Notes: generated by a model not told the origin, from the sequence alone. 64,000 nt of DNA from Planctomyces sp. SH-PL14 (GCF_001610835.1 NZ_CP011270.1:2560001-2624000), one strand, 5' to 3'; positions 17,322 to 25,204 are shown, counted from the stretch's first letter. Translations and numbers: made by a program.

Positions 17322-18110
17322 ATGGGAAGCCTGAGCAACTACGCCGAAAACGAACTGCTCGACCACGTCTTGAAGGTCGGGGCGTTCACGCAGCCGAGCA
17401 ATATCTACGTTGCCCTCTCGACGGCCGATCCGACGGAAGGAGGCGGGAGTATCGCCGAACCCTCCGGCGGGTCGTATGCCCGGGTCGCGTGCAACACCTG
17501 GAACGCTGCGGCGAGCCGATCGACCGCCAACACGAACGCGGTCCAGTTCCCCAGGGCGACCGGCAACTGGGGCACGATCACCCACTGGGCGCTCTTCGAC
17601 TCGCTCACCTCCGGGAACATGCTCGCCTATGCGGCACTGTCCAACCCGTCCTCGCTGGTCGTCTCGACCGGTCGCCGGCCACGGTTCATCGCCGGCAGTC
17701 TCGTCCTGACCTGGGTGGCCAACGGGGTCTCGGACTACTTGGGGAACAAGCTTCTTGACCATCTGCTGAAGGGGTCGGCGTACTCGGTTCCGACGAACCT
17801 CTACGTCGGCTTCTCGACGGCAAACCCTACCGACAACGCGTCCGGCCTCGCCGAGCCCAGCGGGAACAACTACAGCCGGACCGCCCTCAACTCCTGGAAC
17901 GCGGCCAGCGGCGGCGCGACGGCGAACGCCGCGGACTTCGAAGGGCCCGCGGCCTCGGGGTCCTGGGGGACGCTGACGCACGCCGCCGTCTTCGACGCCT
18001 CGACGTCGGGGAACATGCTCCTGCACGCCGCTGTCGGTGCGTCCCTCACGATCACGCAGGGACTCTTCCCGGAGTTCGAAGCCGGGGAACTCGACGTCAC
18101 ACTGAACTGA
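17322..18110 (+). CDS. Phage tail fibre protein with duplicated domain
   Basis: A 262-residue protein made of two homologous halves of about 130 residues. Each runs LLDH-LK..(A/S)(F/Y)..P.N(I/L)YV(A/G)(L/F)STA(D/N)PT, SYAR or NYSR, W-NAA, GTxTHxAxFD, TSGNML. The unit resembles a common phage tail-fibre or tail-tip module. The duplication is old, as the halves have diverged. It lies among fibre genes and probably contributes to the distal tail. Confidence 0.65.
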   Translation: MGSLSNYAENELLDHVLKVGAFTQPSNIYVALSTADPTEGGGSIAEPSGGSYARVACNTWNAAASRSTANTNAVQFPRATGNWGTITHWALFDSLTSGNMLAYAALSNPSSLVVSTGRRPRFIAGSLVLTWVANGVSDYLGNKLLDHLLKGSAYSVPTNLYVGFSTANPTDNASGLAEPSGNNYSRTALNSWNAASGGATANAADFEGPAASGSWGTLTHAAVFDASTSGNMLLHAAVGASLTITQGLFPEFEAGELDVTLN

Positions 18111-18117
18111 GGAACTG

Positions 18118-19071
18118 ATGGCCGACACGGTCCGCGCGATGTCTGCGTTTCTCGACCCGTCTACCGGCTACTTCCGGAACGGGGCGGGGATCTCCGCGCA
18201 GAACGAGCGGGACCTGATCGTTTCGCTGAACGACTTCGGCAAGACGGTCTGCGGCCGGCTCACGCTGGAGAGCGGGACGCCGAACAAGATCGGGGACGTG
18301 ACCGGGGCGTCGACAATCTACCTCGCCCCTTGGCGCGGCGACACGGTCACGATCTGGAACGGCTCGCTGTGGGTGCCGTACAAGTTTGCCCAGCTGTCGC
18401 GATCCCTCGCGTCGCTGACCAGCGGCAGGAACTACGACGTCTTCGCCTACCTCTCCTCGGGGGCGGTCGCAATCGACCTCGCGCCCGTCTGGACGAACGA
18501 CACGACTCGCGACAAGGCGGTCAGCCTCAAGGACGGAATCTGGGTCAACGACGTCAGTTTCACGGCCGTGCGGTCGGGGGACTCGGTCGGCCAGTACCAG
18601 GGGACGCTTCTGGGAACGATCCGGACCACGGGGACCAGCACAACGGAGGATTCGGCGGTCCGACGATTCGTCTCAAACCTCTGGCATCCGATCCGGAGGC
18701 ACTTCTACAGATTGGACACGACGTCGCACACCTACTCGGTGAACAGTCCTGTCCGTGGCTGGAACAACCAGAGCACGCACACGCTGGAGTGGGTGACGTG
18801 CATCGCTCAGCACTCGGTATTGCTCAATTTCCAGGGGGCTTTCACGTCCTCGGGGGCTGGAACGCAGGGGGCTCGGCTCGGGATGGGGACGTCGACGACG
18901 TCTCAGAGTCTCGTGATGGACTTCAACAGCACGGCAATCCTTGGCGACGGCTTCCCGATGTCGGTGTCGGCGACGGCCGGATACGCGATCTACTACGTCA
19001 CTGAGTTGGCGACCGGGTCTGGGAACTCGACGTACTACTACTACTCCCTCGGCGGTGAGGTGTGGAATTGA
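18118..19071 (+). CDS. Phage tail fibre / receptor-binding-like protein
   Basis: A 317-residue protein. The N-terminal part (SAFLDPSTGYFRNGAG) and the central motif LGTIRTTGTSTTEDS followed by RRFVSNLWH are shared by many phage and bacterial virion-associated proteins of unknown function. The C-terminal half is beta-rich with repeated Ser/Thr/Gly strands, suited to a trimeric fibre head. It ends overlapping the next small gene. A receptor-binding role is inferred from position. Confidence 0.55.
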   Translation: MADTVRAMSAFLDPSTGYFRNGAGISAQNERDLIVSLNDFGKTVCGRLTLESGTPNKIGDVTGASTIYLAPWRGDTVTIWNGSLWVPYKFAQLSRSLASLTSGRNYDVFAYLSSGAVAIDLAPVWTNDTTRDKAVSLKDGIWVNDVSFTAVRSGDSVGQYQGTLLGTIRTTGTSTTEDSAVRRFVSNLWHPIRRHFYRLDTTSHTYSVNSPVRGWNNQSTHTLEWVTCIAQHSVLLNFQGAFTSSGAGTQGARLGMGTSTTSQSLVMDFNSTAILGDGFPMSVSATAGYAIYYVTELATGSGNSTYYYYSLGGEVWN

Positions 19072-19517
19072 TCCCGACCCTTGCACAGATGCAGCAGTTC
19101 CGCGGACGGTCGGAGGACCTGTCCCGCCGACTGGTCAAAGCGGGTGTCCCGTTCGTCGGGCTCGCCCGGGACCGGATCGACTTCGCCGAGGGTACCACGC
19201 AGGAGGCGCAGGACCTGGGGAACAGCATCCTGACGGGGTGGGACTGGGAGGCTCCGTACTGCCCGGAGTCGGTCTACATGTTCCAGCTCCGGAAGGCGAT
19301 GCGGGAGACGCTGATCGTCCCCGGCGCCCCGCAGTACGGCGACACGCTGTCGGCCCTGGAGGCATACATCGAGGCCGCAGAGGACGCCGACCTGGCTGAC
19401 GAGTTCTCCGCCGCAGAGGTCCGCCGGGATCACCAGACCGTGGACGGTCTCGCCCTGATGTTCAACTGGACGGACGACAACGTGGACGACCTGTTCCGCC
19501 TCGCCGCCACGAAGTAG
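19068..19517 (+). CDS. Small acidic phage protein, tail region
   Basis: About 149 residues. The TTG at 19068 overlaps the preceding TGA and lies seven bases after GGTGAGG, whereas a GTG at 19062 is too close to that SD, so TTG is preferred. The product is acidic and helical (LEAYIEAAEDADLADEFSAA). No family recognised. Confidence 0.5.
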   Translation: MIPTLAQMQQFRGRSEDLSRRLVKAGVPFVGLARDRIDFAEGTTQEAQDLGNSILTGWDWEAPYCPESVYMFQLRKAMRETLIVPGAPQYGDTLSALEAYIEAAEDADLADEFSAAEVRRDHQTVDGLALMFNWTDDNVDDLFRLAATK

Positions 19518-19522
19518 GACCG

Positions 19523-20884
19523 ATGCCCGCCGACTTCTCCTCGATCGACTACACCGTCCCGGACTACCGCATCGACCGGAAGTTCTCGGCGACGATCGCC
19601 TGCGCGGTCTCGACGTCGGGCACCCTGCAGGCCGGAGCCCCGACCTCAGCCACGGCGGCCGGAGCGACGTCCGCGACCGGTTCCGCCCTGCTGGGCGCGG
19701 CCCTCTCGGCCACAATCGCCGCGGAGTCCGCTGCCGATGCGACGCTTGAGGCCTCCGCCCCGATGTCCGCCTCGTTCGATGCCCAGGTCTCGGCGACCGG
19801 CGGAGCCTCCTGCGGCATTCCTGGGGCGTGCGTGATCGATGGAAGCTGCTCCGCATCCGGTGGGCTGTCGGTCGGCGTCCCGACTTCGGCGACCATCGAG
19901 GGGGAAACGACCGCCTCCGGATCCGCTCAGGCCGGTCTCACCGCCTCCGCGACGGTTCAGGGGGAAGTCTCGACCAGCGGGACCGCGATCACCGGGGTGC
20001 CGGCCTCGGCCACGATCAGCGGGGATCTCTCCGCTGCGGGAAGCCCCTCCGCCGGTTCCCCCCTGTCGGCGACCATCGCCGGAGAGACAGACGCATCCGG
20101 AAGCCTGCAGGCGGGACAGCCGACGACGGCGACGTTCAGCGGAGCGACAGCGGTCGACGGAACACTGGGGGCGGGAGAAGCCCTCACGGCTACGATCGCG
20201 GCCGAGCTCAGCACCTCCGGCCAGATGGGGGCAGGACTCGCCGCCGAGGCCTCGATCGAGTGCGAGGTCTCCACCGCCGGGACAATGGGGCTGTCCGCCT
20301 CCCTCGAATGCACGATCGCCGCCAGCGTGACGGCATCCGGCCAGATGACGGCAGGAGCCGCAGCGACCGCGACCATAGCGGCTGAAGTGTCGGCGACCGG
20401 TTCCCCCCTCTGCGGCGCCGGGACCTCGGCCACGATCGCCGGGGAGATGCAGGCGTCGGGATCCGCTCAGACGTCCGTCCCCCTCCAGGCCACCGCCGTC
20501 GGCATCTGCGAGGCGACAGCCTCCCCCCAGTGCTCCGTTCCGACTCAGGCCACGTTCGTCATCGAGTCGTCCGCCGTGGGTCGCCTGGTGGCGTCTCTAC
20601 TCGCCTCCGCCCGGATCGAGGTTGAACTGTCGGCGACCGCCGAGGGGATCTACTTCGACGTGGAAGCGGAGGGGAAGTATTCCGCCGCCCAGGACCGGCC
20701 GCGCTTGTACCGGGCTGCCGGTGCCACCCGAACCGGTCGCGCTCGCCCCCGTCCGAGGCTCACGACCGCCGCCGGTCGGACGCGCCTCGCTCTCGCCCGG
20801 GAACGATTTAGAACCTACCGCCACCGCGGGCAGCTCCGAGTCGGAGGCCATCCGCGACCAACCGGGAGCCCCCCATCGTGCTAG
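19523..20884 (+). CDS. Fibre-like protein built of about seventeen 20-residue repeats
   Basis: A 453-residue protein. From residue 17 to about 360 it consists of an uninterrupted 20-residue repeat (consensus SATIAGEVSASGSLQAGxPT) with no insertion or deletion between copies, so the DNA has a strict 60-bp period. Such strict length conservation is typical of a solenoid or beta-roll fibre where each turn packs on the next. The last 75 residues are unlike the rest, being Arg/Pro-rich and basic. Gene position after tail fibre genes suggests a virion fibre or a surface-binding extension. No match to a named repeat family is known to me. Confidence 0.65.
   Translation: MPADFSSIDYTVPDYRIDRKFSATIACAVSTSGTLQAGAPTSATAAGATSATGSALLGAALSATIAAESAADATLEASAPMSASFDAQVSATGGASCGIPGACVIDGSCSASGGLSVGVPTSATIEGETTASGSAQAGLTASATVQGEVSTSGTAITGVPASATISGDLSAAGSPSAGSPLSATIAGETDASGSLQAGQPTTATFSGATAVDGTLGAGEALTATIAAELSTSGQMGAGLAAEASIECEVSTAGTMGLSASLECTIAASVTASGQMTAGAAATATIAAEVSATGSPLCGAGTSATIAGEMQASGSAQTSVPLQATAVGICEATASPQCSVPTQATFVIESSAVGRLVASLLASARIEVELSATAEGIYFDVEAEGKYSAAQDRPRLYRAAGATRTGRARPRPRLTTAAGRTRLALARERFRTYRHRGQLRVGGHPRPTGSPPSC
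19602..20640 (+). repeat. 60-bp tandem coding repeat, about 17 copies
   Basis: Copies begin near each SATI-type codon block and keep a 60-bp spacing across more than 1 kb. Copies vary at many synonymous and non-synonymous sites, so the array is old or diversified. It encodes the 20-residue repeats of the fibre-like protein. Confidence 0.85.
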
Positions 20885-21258
20885 AGACCTGCACCCGCAA
20901 GCCGATCCACGTCTCCGTCGGCGAGGATGACAGCTACTTCGCGGACTTCGACCCGGACGACATGGACCCGAACTCCCGGCCACTCGATGGCGGAAATGGA
21001 GAACTCCGCCTGATCGTCTCGGCCACGGCCGAGGTCATGGAGGGTGGAACGGTCACGATCCCCCCGGAGTCGATCGAGGTCGTCGCAGAGAACACCGTCA
21101 TCAACGGTGAGACTATCCAGGCCGGAACGGGAGTGAGGTTCCGCGGCCACAGCTGGCAGGTCCGCCCCGATCAGCAGGAGACGGTCGTGAAGATCCTGGC
21201 CGTTCTCGATGACGACTCAGTCAAACCGCTGGGCGTGCGGTTCAAGGTCGAGGCGTGA
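20878..21258 (+). CDS. Phage protein of unknown function, last gene of the tail run
   Basis: A 126-residue product; the GTG start overlaps the previous stop. It opens with ETCTRKPIHVSVGEDDSYFADF and is a predicted beta-sandwich with acidic N-terminus. No motif recognised. A stem-loop follows at once, so this is likely the end of the structural transcript. Confidence 0.5.
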   Translation: MLETCTRKPIHVSVGEDDSYFADFDPDDMDPNSRPLDGGNGELRLIVSATAEVMEGGTVTIPPESIEVVAENTVINGETIQAGTGVRFRGHSWQVRPDQQETVVKILAVLDDDSVKPLGVRFKVEA

Positions 21259-21287
21259 CCACACGCCTGACTAGGCTAGGCTTGTGG
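21259..21287 (+). terminator. Stem-loop at the end of the tail-gene run
   Basis: CCACA-C-GCCT pairs with AGGC-T-TGTGG around a nine-base loop, starting at the last tail gene's stop. There is no T-tract, so termination by this hairpin alone is uncertain. Confidence 0.4.
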
Positions 21288-21394
21288 TTGACAGCACCTC
21301 CAAAACACCGCACCCTCCATCCACCGCTGGTCAACTGCGGTTATTGAAGCGAACAATTCGATGGCCAGCAAAGACGGACATGGAGTTATTTTGA

Positions 21395-22393
21395 ATGCAG
21401 GCTTCACGCGATGTGTTCGTCATCATGCCTTTTTCCGCAACGGCGTCATGCTCGGAGGCCGACTGGTCAGACACGTACAAGAACGTGTTCAAACCCGCGG
21501 TCACACGTTTAGGCTACGAATGCGAACGCGCCACCCCGACAACTGGCAGCCTTATAGGGAGCATCTTAGAACGCCTCCGAAATGCGCGAATTGTCTTGGC
21601 CGATGTGACTGATCGCAACGCTAACGTGTTTTACGAGCTTGGTGTGCGACACTCCCTTAGCCGAAGGACAATCGTAGTTGCGAGGGGGATGAATCATATT
21701 CCTTCCGACCTCAGCGGATACTGGACGACGATCTATGGAACGAAGCCAGGCGAAGTGGTCGATTTCTGCGAGAATGTGAAACACATCATTGAACGCATAG
21801 AGCGCGAACCGGACCGGAGTGACAGTCCAGTCTCAGACTTCCTGGATCGTGAGTGGCTAAACGCGGAGAGAGCCTCCGGCGTGCAGAATGTGAAGAAAGT
21901 CAATGCCTTGTGCACCGAACTTTCAGGCACAATCGCCGCGATCGAGGCATTTGACAAAGGACAGAGGGCGGCGAGTCGTACCATTTCTCTTGAATGCCTA
22001 AACTTATTGCTGACCACGCTCTATTTGGATCTTGGACCTGACCTGCTCCGCGAGGCATACGAACTTCGCAATTACCTGTTAATTTTTGGAACTGATGACC
22101 ACAATCCAGGCACGTTGTTGCGATGCAAGCTTTTTTTAAGCAATATGGATTTGGTACGCCGCAAGATGATGGAAGGCTCGTATACCGAACCTTCCACGCT
22201 GTCAACGATGCGTTGGGAGCCAGCCAAATCTAATTTCATGTCGTCACGATGCGCCCTACAAACGCAGCTGTCGTCAATTATGCTCCACTTCGCCGAATGT
22301 TCAGATCGGCCCGACTTGGGCAATCATCATGAGGAGCCCGGCAGTAAGAAGCAAAAGTCCGCCAAGCGTAGGGGCAAGAGCAACCCATCGTGA
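21395..22393 (+). CDS. TIR-like / nucleotide-binding domain protein, candidate defence effector
   Basis: A 332-residue protein. The N-terminal 135 residues follow the pattern of a predicted nucleotide-binding fold related to TIR and nucleoside deoxyribosyltransferase domains: VFVIMPFS strand and turn, IGSILERLRNARIVLADVT, a NANVFYELGVRHSL segment with the likely catalytic Glu, and a late strand IPSDLSGYWTTIY. Residues 150-332 are helical and of unknown type, ending in a Lys-rich tail. Proteins with this N-terminal fold occur in bacterial immune systems as NAD or nucleotide hydrolases. The gene is clearly lower in GC than its neighbours and follows the phage structural run, which fits an acquired cargo gene. 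The enzyme activity is not proven by sequence. Confidence 0.6.
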   Translation: MQASRDVFVIMPFSATASCSEADWSDTYKNVFKPAVTRLGYECERATPTTGSLIGSILERLRNARIVLADVTDRNANVFYELGVRHSLSRRTIVVARGMNHIPSDLSGYWTTIYGTKPGEVVDFCENVKHIIERIEREPDRSDSPVSDFLDREWLNAERASGVQNVKKVNALCTELSGTIAAIEAFDKGQRAASRTISLECLNLLLTTLYLDLGPDLLREAYELRNYLLIFGTDDHNPGTLLRCKLFLSNMDLVRRKMMEGSYTEPSTLSTMRWEPAKSNFMSSRCALQTQLSSIMLHFAECSDRPDLGNHHEEPGSKKQKSAKRRGKSNPS

Positions 22394-22394
22394 A

Positions 22395-23084
22395 CTACAG
22401 GTCCTTCGCGTTCGTCTTCGCCTTAGATTGATCCGCGGCCAAGGTCGCAGCCTTCTCGCGTTGATCCAGCTCGGCAGAGAGCGTGTCGTCGCTGTACACG
22501 ACCTCAATGCCGGGGCCCGAATTGCGAAGGTAGACGTTTCCATCGGCACCGTCCCAGGTTCCTGACGGCGTCGGCTTGCCATACTTCTCAGTGAGTGCGG
22601 CCTTGACGTCATCGTGGCTGTCCCCGGCCAAGGTCAGGCGTATCCGTGCGAGCACCCCGTCAACGAAGGTGTAGCTCGCCTCGTTGACTCGCTTATTGGC
22701 GATCGTCAGCTGGTCCTCAAGGATGATGGCGTCCACGACCCCGGGAACCGAAACGCCCATAAGCGAGTGGGGAGTCTCGACGAGCGGCTTGCGTGACGTC
22801 CGAAAGTCGCGAATAGACAACACGCCGGGTGTGTCGCCTTTGAAGTCGGGTCGCCATGTCGCCGGCCCCTTGGACGTCCGAAAGGCGGCCAACGGGTCGT
22901 TCGGATCCACCGGAGGTTCTTCAACTACGGGCTCCGCCGGAATGGGCGTAGTGGTGGCTATGGGCTTGCGCGGCTCTTGCGAAGACGGTTGCGTGGCTGG
23001 CGTCGCTTGCGCAGCAGGCTCGGTCGTTTTGGAGCAGCCGGCAGCGGTAGCGGCTAGCACGCAGAAGACGATCAGGTATCGCAT
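22395..23084 (-). CDS. Lipoprotein of unknown function
   Basis: A 229-residue protein starting MRYLIVFCVLAATAAGCS, a signal peptide with lipobox AAGC. A Pro/Glu/Thr-rich linker (residues 20-65) precedes a globular domain of about 150 residues with IILEDQLTIANKRVNEASYT, LKA-type strands and a C-terminal coiled coil. The middle resembles small proteins that compare predicted and stored values in planctomycete genomes, but I recognise no family. It converges on the TIR-like gene with one base between stops. Confidence 0.65.
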   Translation of the reverse strand: MRYLIVFCVLAATAAGCSKTTEPAAQATPATQPSSQEPRKPIATTTPIPAEPVVEEPPVDPNDPLAAFRTSKGPATWRPDFKGDTPGVLSIRDFRTSRKPLVETPHSLMGVSVPGVVDAIILEDQLTIANKRVNEASYTFVDGVLARIRLTLAGDSHDDVKAALTEKYGKPTPSGTWDGADGNVYLRNSGPGIEVVYSDDTLSAELDQREKAATLAADQSKAKTNAKDL

Positions 23085-23096
23085 CGTTCGGCCCTC

Positions 23097-23378
23097 TCAT
23101 TTCCCTTTCAGGAGTTTCGCCATCCGTTCCTGTTCCTCCGGCGGGAAGTCGTCGAGGAACTGCAACCGGCCCCGCTTGTCACGGAACGCCCGGCCTGTCT
23201 TGATCCATTCGTTCTGCTTGGCCGCGCGGTCCTGCAGGGTCTCACGAACCCACTCGGGAAACGAGATCCCAATCTGCGCAGCGAGCTCTCGGTAAACCTG
23301 CTCGTTCTCAGGGTCGAGGCGAAGGCTGGTCGGTGATGCCTGCTTTTTTGCCATAAGAGGCTCGGACTGTGGCACCAT
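23097..23378 (-). CDS. Ribbon-helix-helix-like small DNA-binding protein
   Basis: A 93-residue product. Two ATGs are in frame; the upstream one (complement of 23376-23378) has GGAGGGAGA five bases away on the coding strand and is chosen over the ATG at 23352-23354, which lacks an SD. Residues 16-45 (SLRLDPENEQVYRELAAQIG then ISFPEWVRETL) read as a strand and two helices of the RHH fold. The remainder is charged. Upstream of the lipoprotein on the same strand, 12 bp apart; possibly one transcript. It could act as an antitoxin-type or plasmid-partition-type repressor. Confidence 0.55.
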   Translation of the reverse strand: MVPQSEPLMAKKQASPTSLRLDPENEQVYRELAAQIGISFPEWVRETLQDRAAKQNEWIKTGRAFRDKRGRLQFLDDFPPEEQERMAKLLKGK

Positions 23379-23439
23379 TCTCCCTCCAGAATCAAGACCG
23401 ACGACGCCACGAATACTGGCGACTACTTGCGTAATTCGC

Positions 23440-23469
23440 TTGACGACTGGAGTAGGCATCGCGCATAGT
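23440..23469 (+). promoter_or_regulatory. Candidate sigma-70 promoter
   Basis: TTGACG (23440-23445), 18 bases, then CATAGT (23464-23469). Transcription would run into the terminator at 23548-23596 and make an RNA of about 120 bases. The predicted start cuts into the GTCCCGT stem at 23472, so the promoter and that stem do not fit together perfectly. Confidence 0.3.
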
Positions 23470-23547
23470 GCGTCCCGTCGAACCTGATGGCCCGGGTGAG
23501 ACGCAACAACCTGAACAACTCGGCGTCCCACGGGACCCGGTTTTTTT

Positions 23548-23596
23548 GAAACCACGCCAAGCGGAGGCCATGCCGCTGAAGCGTGGTTTCTTTTTT
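23548..23596 (+). terminator. Strong rho-independent terminator
   Basis: GAAACCACGC (23548-23557) pairs perfectly with GCGTGGTTTC (23581-23590); an inner AGCGG/CCGCT stem lies within, and six T residues follow. It also has a T7 run on its 5' side. Confidence 0.75.
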
Positions 23597-23800
23597 CCCC
23601 GCACTGCGTAATCCGGCATCGCAACCGGACGGGGATCTGCGGGTGCAACGCCCGCCCCAGAGCATTCGAGATGCTCGCCGCGCTCAGGATGACCGGCTGA
23701 CCCGTACCGCATGAAGCAGCCCTCTTAGGCAACGATGGATCTGCCCCGACAAGCACTCGCCCGACCGCGGGCTAAGCGGTCCGCGCATCTCTCCGCGCGT

Positions 23801-23835
23801 AAAAAAAGCCTCCGGCGATGTGGAGTCGCCAGAGG
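23801..23835 (-). terminator. Leftward rho-independent terminator
   Basis: On the minus strand CCTCTGGCGA pairs with TCGCCGGAGG (one mismatch) and is followed by GC and seven T residues. No minus-strand gene is seen directly to its right, so its transcript is unidentified. Confidence 0.65.
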
Positions 23836-23880
23836 CCTGGAGTTCCCGATGCCCTTCCCGTTACTGAAAGACCCAAGAAC

Positions 23881-24444
23881 ATGATTGAGGTTATCGCTCA
23901 GCCTACGCGCGGTCAAGAACGTCTCGTTCGGATCGTCTCCCAGCCTACCGCTTTTAACAGGGAATTCGAGGCGACCCCACCGTCAACGGTGCCGCTGGTC
24001 GTTCGGATCACCGATCCCCACTTCAAGCCCACGAGTTGCCGGGCGCTCCCCGGCGCCCACTCGTTCGGGATGCCCAAGGGGGACGCCGCTCTCCTCGCCG
24101 CGATCCAGAACGTCCGGGCAATGCGGCACGCGGCGACCCTCCACCCGAACCAGCAGGAGATCCGCTGGGCGGTCGTGGCGATCCACGCGGACGGCTTCGT
24201 GGTGGTCAAGGTGAACGTCCAGGGGTGGAAACCCAAGGACGCATTCGACCTGCCGCCCGATGCGTGGCCGCTCCCGGTGCCGAACGTCGTCGGCCGGTGC
24301 GCTGCTCAGGAGTTCAACCGAAAGCAGATGGGACACTCCGCGAACCCGGCGATGTGGTGCCTCCCGGTCAAGCAGATCCGGCTCGACGACCTGACGACCG
24401 CCGAGGAAGTCTTGGCCCTGGCGATGAAAGGGGGTGTCGCTTGA
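23881..24444 (+). CDS. Unknown protein, first gene of a small co-translated trio
   Basis: 187 residues from ATG 23881 (an in-frame ATG at 23818 lies inside the terminator hairpin and is rejected). The product starts MIEVIAQPTRGQERLVRIV and contains a regular alpha/beta middle (NQQEIRWAVVAIHADGFVVV). No motif recognised. The stop overlaps a TTG start of the next gene. Codon use is like the phage genes, so it may belong to the same element. Confidence 0.55.
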   Translation: MIEVIAQPTRGQERLVRIVSQPTAFNREFEATPPSTVPLVVRITDPHFKPTSCRALPGAHSFGMPKGDAALLAAIQNVRAMRHAATLHPNQQEIRWAVVAIHADGFVVVKVNVQGWKPKDAFDLPPDAWPLPVPNVVGRCAAQEFNRKQMGHSANPAMWCLPVKQIRLDDLTTAEEVLALAMKGGVA

Positions 24445-24638
24445 TCGACAAGAACCGCCCCCCTCGCAAGAGGCCTCGCCGCCCGTCCGCCGCTGTCGCC
24501 AAACGGAAGGCACAGGAGGCGATCTGGAACATCCGCTGGACTCTCGCCGGGCTCAACCAGCCCGCGGCCGACTTCGTCCGGACGCCGACCACGGCGCCGT
24601 CCCCGACCTCTCTCCCGTTCCTTGGAGACGTGAAGTAA
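24441..24638 (+). CDS. Small basic protein (65 aa)
   Basis: TTG start overlapping the previous TGA (TTGA), stop TAA overlapping the next ATG (TAATG). The product begins MIDKNRPPRKRPRRPSAAVA and is rich in Lys, Arg and Pro, then has one amphipathic helix (AQEAIWNIRWTLAGL). The double overlap is the main evidence. A nucleic-acid-binding role is a guess from charge. Confidence 0.45.
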   Translation: MIDKNRPPRKRPRRPSAAVAKRKAQEAIWNIRWTLAGLNQPAADFVRTPTTAPSPTSLPFLGDVK

Positions 24639-24937
24639 TGAAGATCACACCTCACCCGACGACCTTTGATGCCCCGCTCGACTTCGGCGTCTTCACACGT
24701 GCCGGTGCCCCCCTCGACCGGCGGCAGGTTCAGCAGTCCATTGAGCGTATGTGGCTGACCGCCGCCGCACGGGGGATGTCTCCCTTCCTGACCGCAGCCA
24801 TCGGGCTCGCGGAGCGACAGTCGCAGCTCCGGCGAATTGCCGGGGCGGTGAAACCGATCTCGCACGCCAGTGCAAAAGATGGCGGCAAGACGGGGGGGCA
24901 GGCTTTTCGCTGTCGTGGTGGCTACTGGATTCACTGA
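24638..24937 (+). CDS. Small unknown protein (99 aa)
   Basis: ATG overlaps the preceding TAA. The product begins MKITPHPTTFDAPLDFGVFT and has a helical middle (RRQVQQSIERMWLTAAARG); the last 25 residues are Gly/Lys-rich. No family recognised. It is the last gene before the hairpin array, which starts 17 bases after its stop, so array and genes could share a transcript. Confidence 0.45.
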   Translation: MKITPHPTTFDAPLDFGVFTRAGAPLDRRQVQQSIERMWLTAAARGMSPFLTAAIGLAERQSQLRRIAGAVKPISHASAKDGGKTGGQAFRCRGGYWIH

Positions 24938-24954
24938 CCAATAGATTGCGTCTC

Positions 24955-25014
24955 GCCCGGGGATGGTGAGCGGAGCTGTGGCTGGCCCTACACGCCCTGT
25001 TCCTGTCCCCGGGC
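24955..25014 (+). ncRNA. Hairpin element 1 (60 nt)
   Basis: Outer stem GCCCGGGGA/UCCCCGGGC is nine perfect pairs. GAGC pairs with GUUC and an apical UGUGG/CUACA stem closes a six-base loop. A T-rich run (GTTGTTCTTTTCTT) follows. Confidence 0.5.
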
Positions 25015-25060
25015 GTTGTTCTTTTCTTGCGGATTCGGCCCGTCGGCGGATACTGAAGAA

Positions 25061-25115
25061 GCCCGAGAGCGGTCGAGCGTGGCTTCCTAGCCGAGCCCAA
25101 GTTCCTGCCTCGGGC
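25061..25115 (+). ncRNA. Hairpin element 2 (55 nt)
   Basis: Outer stem GCCCGAG/CUCGGGC (seven pairs, with G-A changed together with C-U relative to element 1). GAGC/GUUC inside and GGCU/AGCC at the top. ACTTTTCTTG follows. Confidence 0.5.
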
Positions 25116-25129
25116 ACTTTTCTTGTTCC

Positions 25130-25191
25130 GCCCGGGGACGGTAGAGCAGTCTCGAAATCGGATTGCATCGCGACCGTTCCTGTCCCCGGGT
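25130..25191 (+). ncRNA. Hairpin element 3 (62 nt)
   Basis: Outer stem GCCCGGGGAC/GUCCCCGGGU with one G-U. GGUAGAGC is identical to the commonest tRNA D-loop end. GAGC/GUUC pairs; the centre is unlike the other units. TTTCCTTTTCC follows. Confidence 0.5.
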
Positions 25192-25204
25192 TTCCTTTTC
25201 CGGC

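Larger units (their letters stand above)
23379..23880. other. Structured non-coding block
   Basis: No gene is supported in these 502 bp. The block holds several strong stems: GTCCCGT/ACGGGAC at 23472-23536 enclosing GACGC/GCGTC, the rightward terminator at 23548-23596, GCGGG/CCCGC near 23640, AGCAT/ATGCT near 23662, and a leftward terminator at 23801-23835. Such density suggests one or more structured RNAs. Confidence 0.5.

Noticed and set aside
13782-18128. Reverse-strand open frame of 1448 codons across the tail genes
   Set aside because: Arg/Val/Gly-rich translation without domain; it mirrors the codon pattern of the plus-strand tail genes, whose starts, overlaps and motifs are strong.
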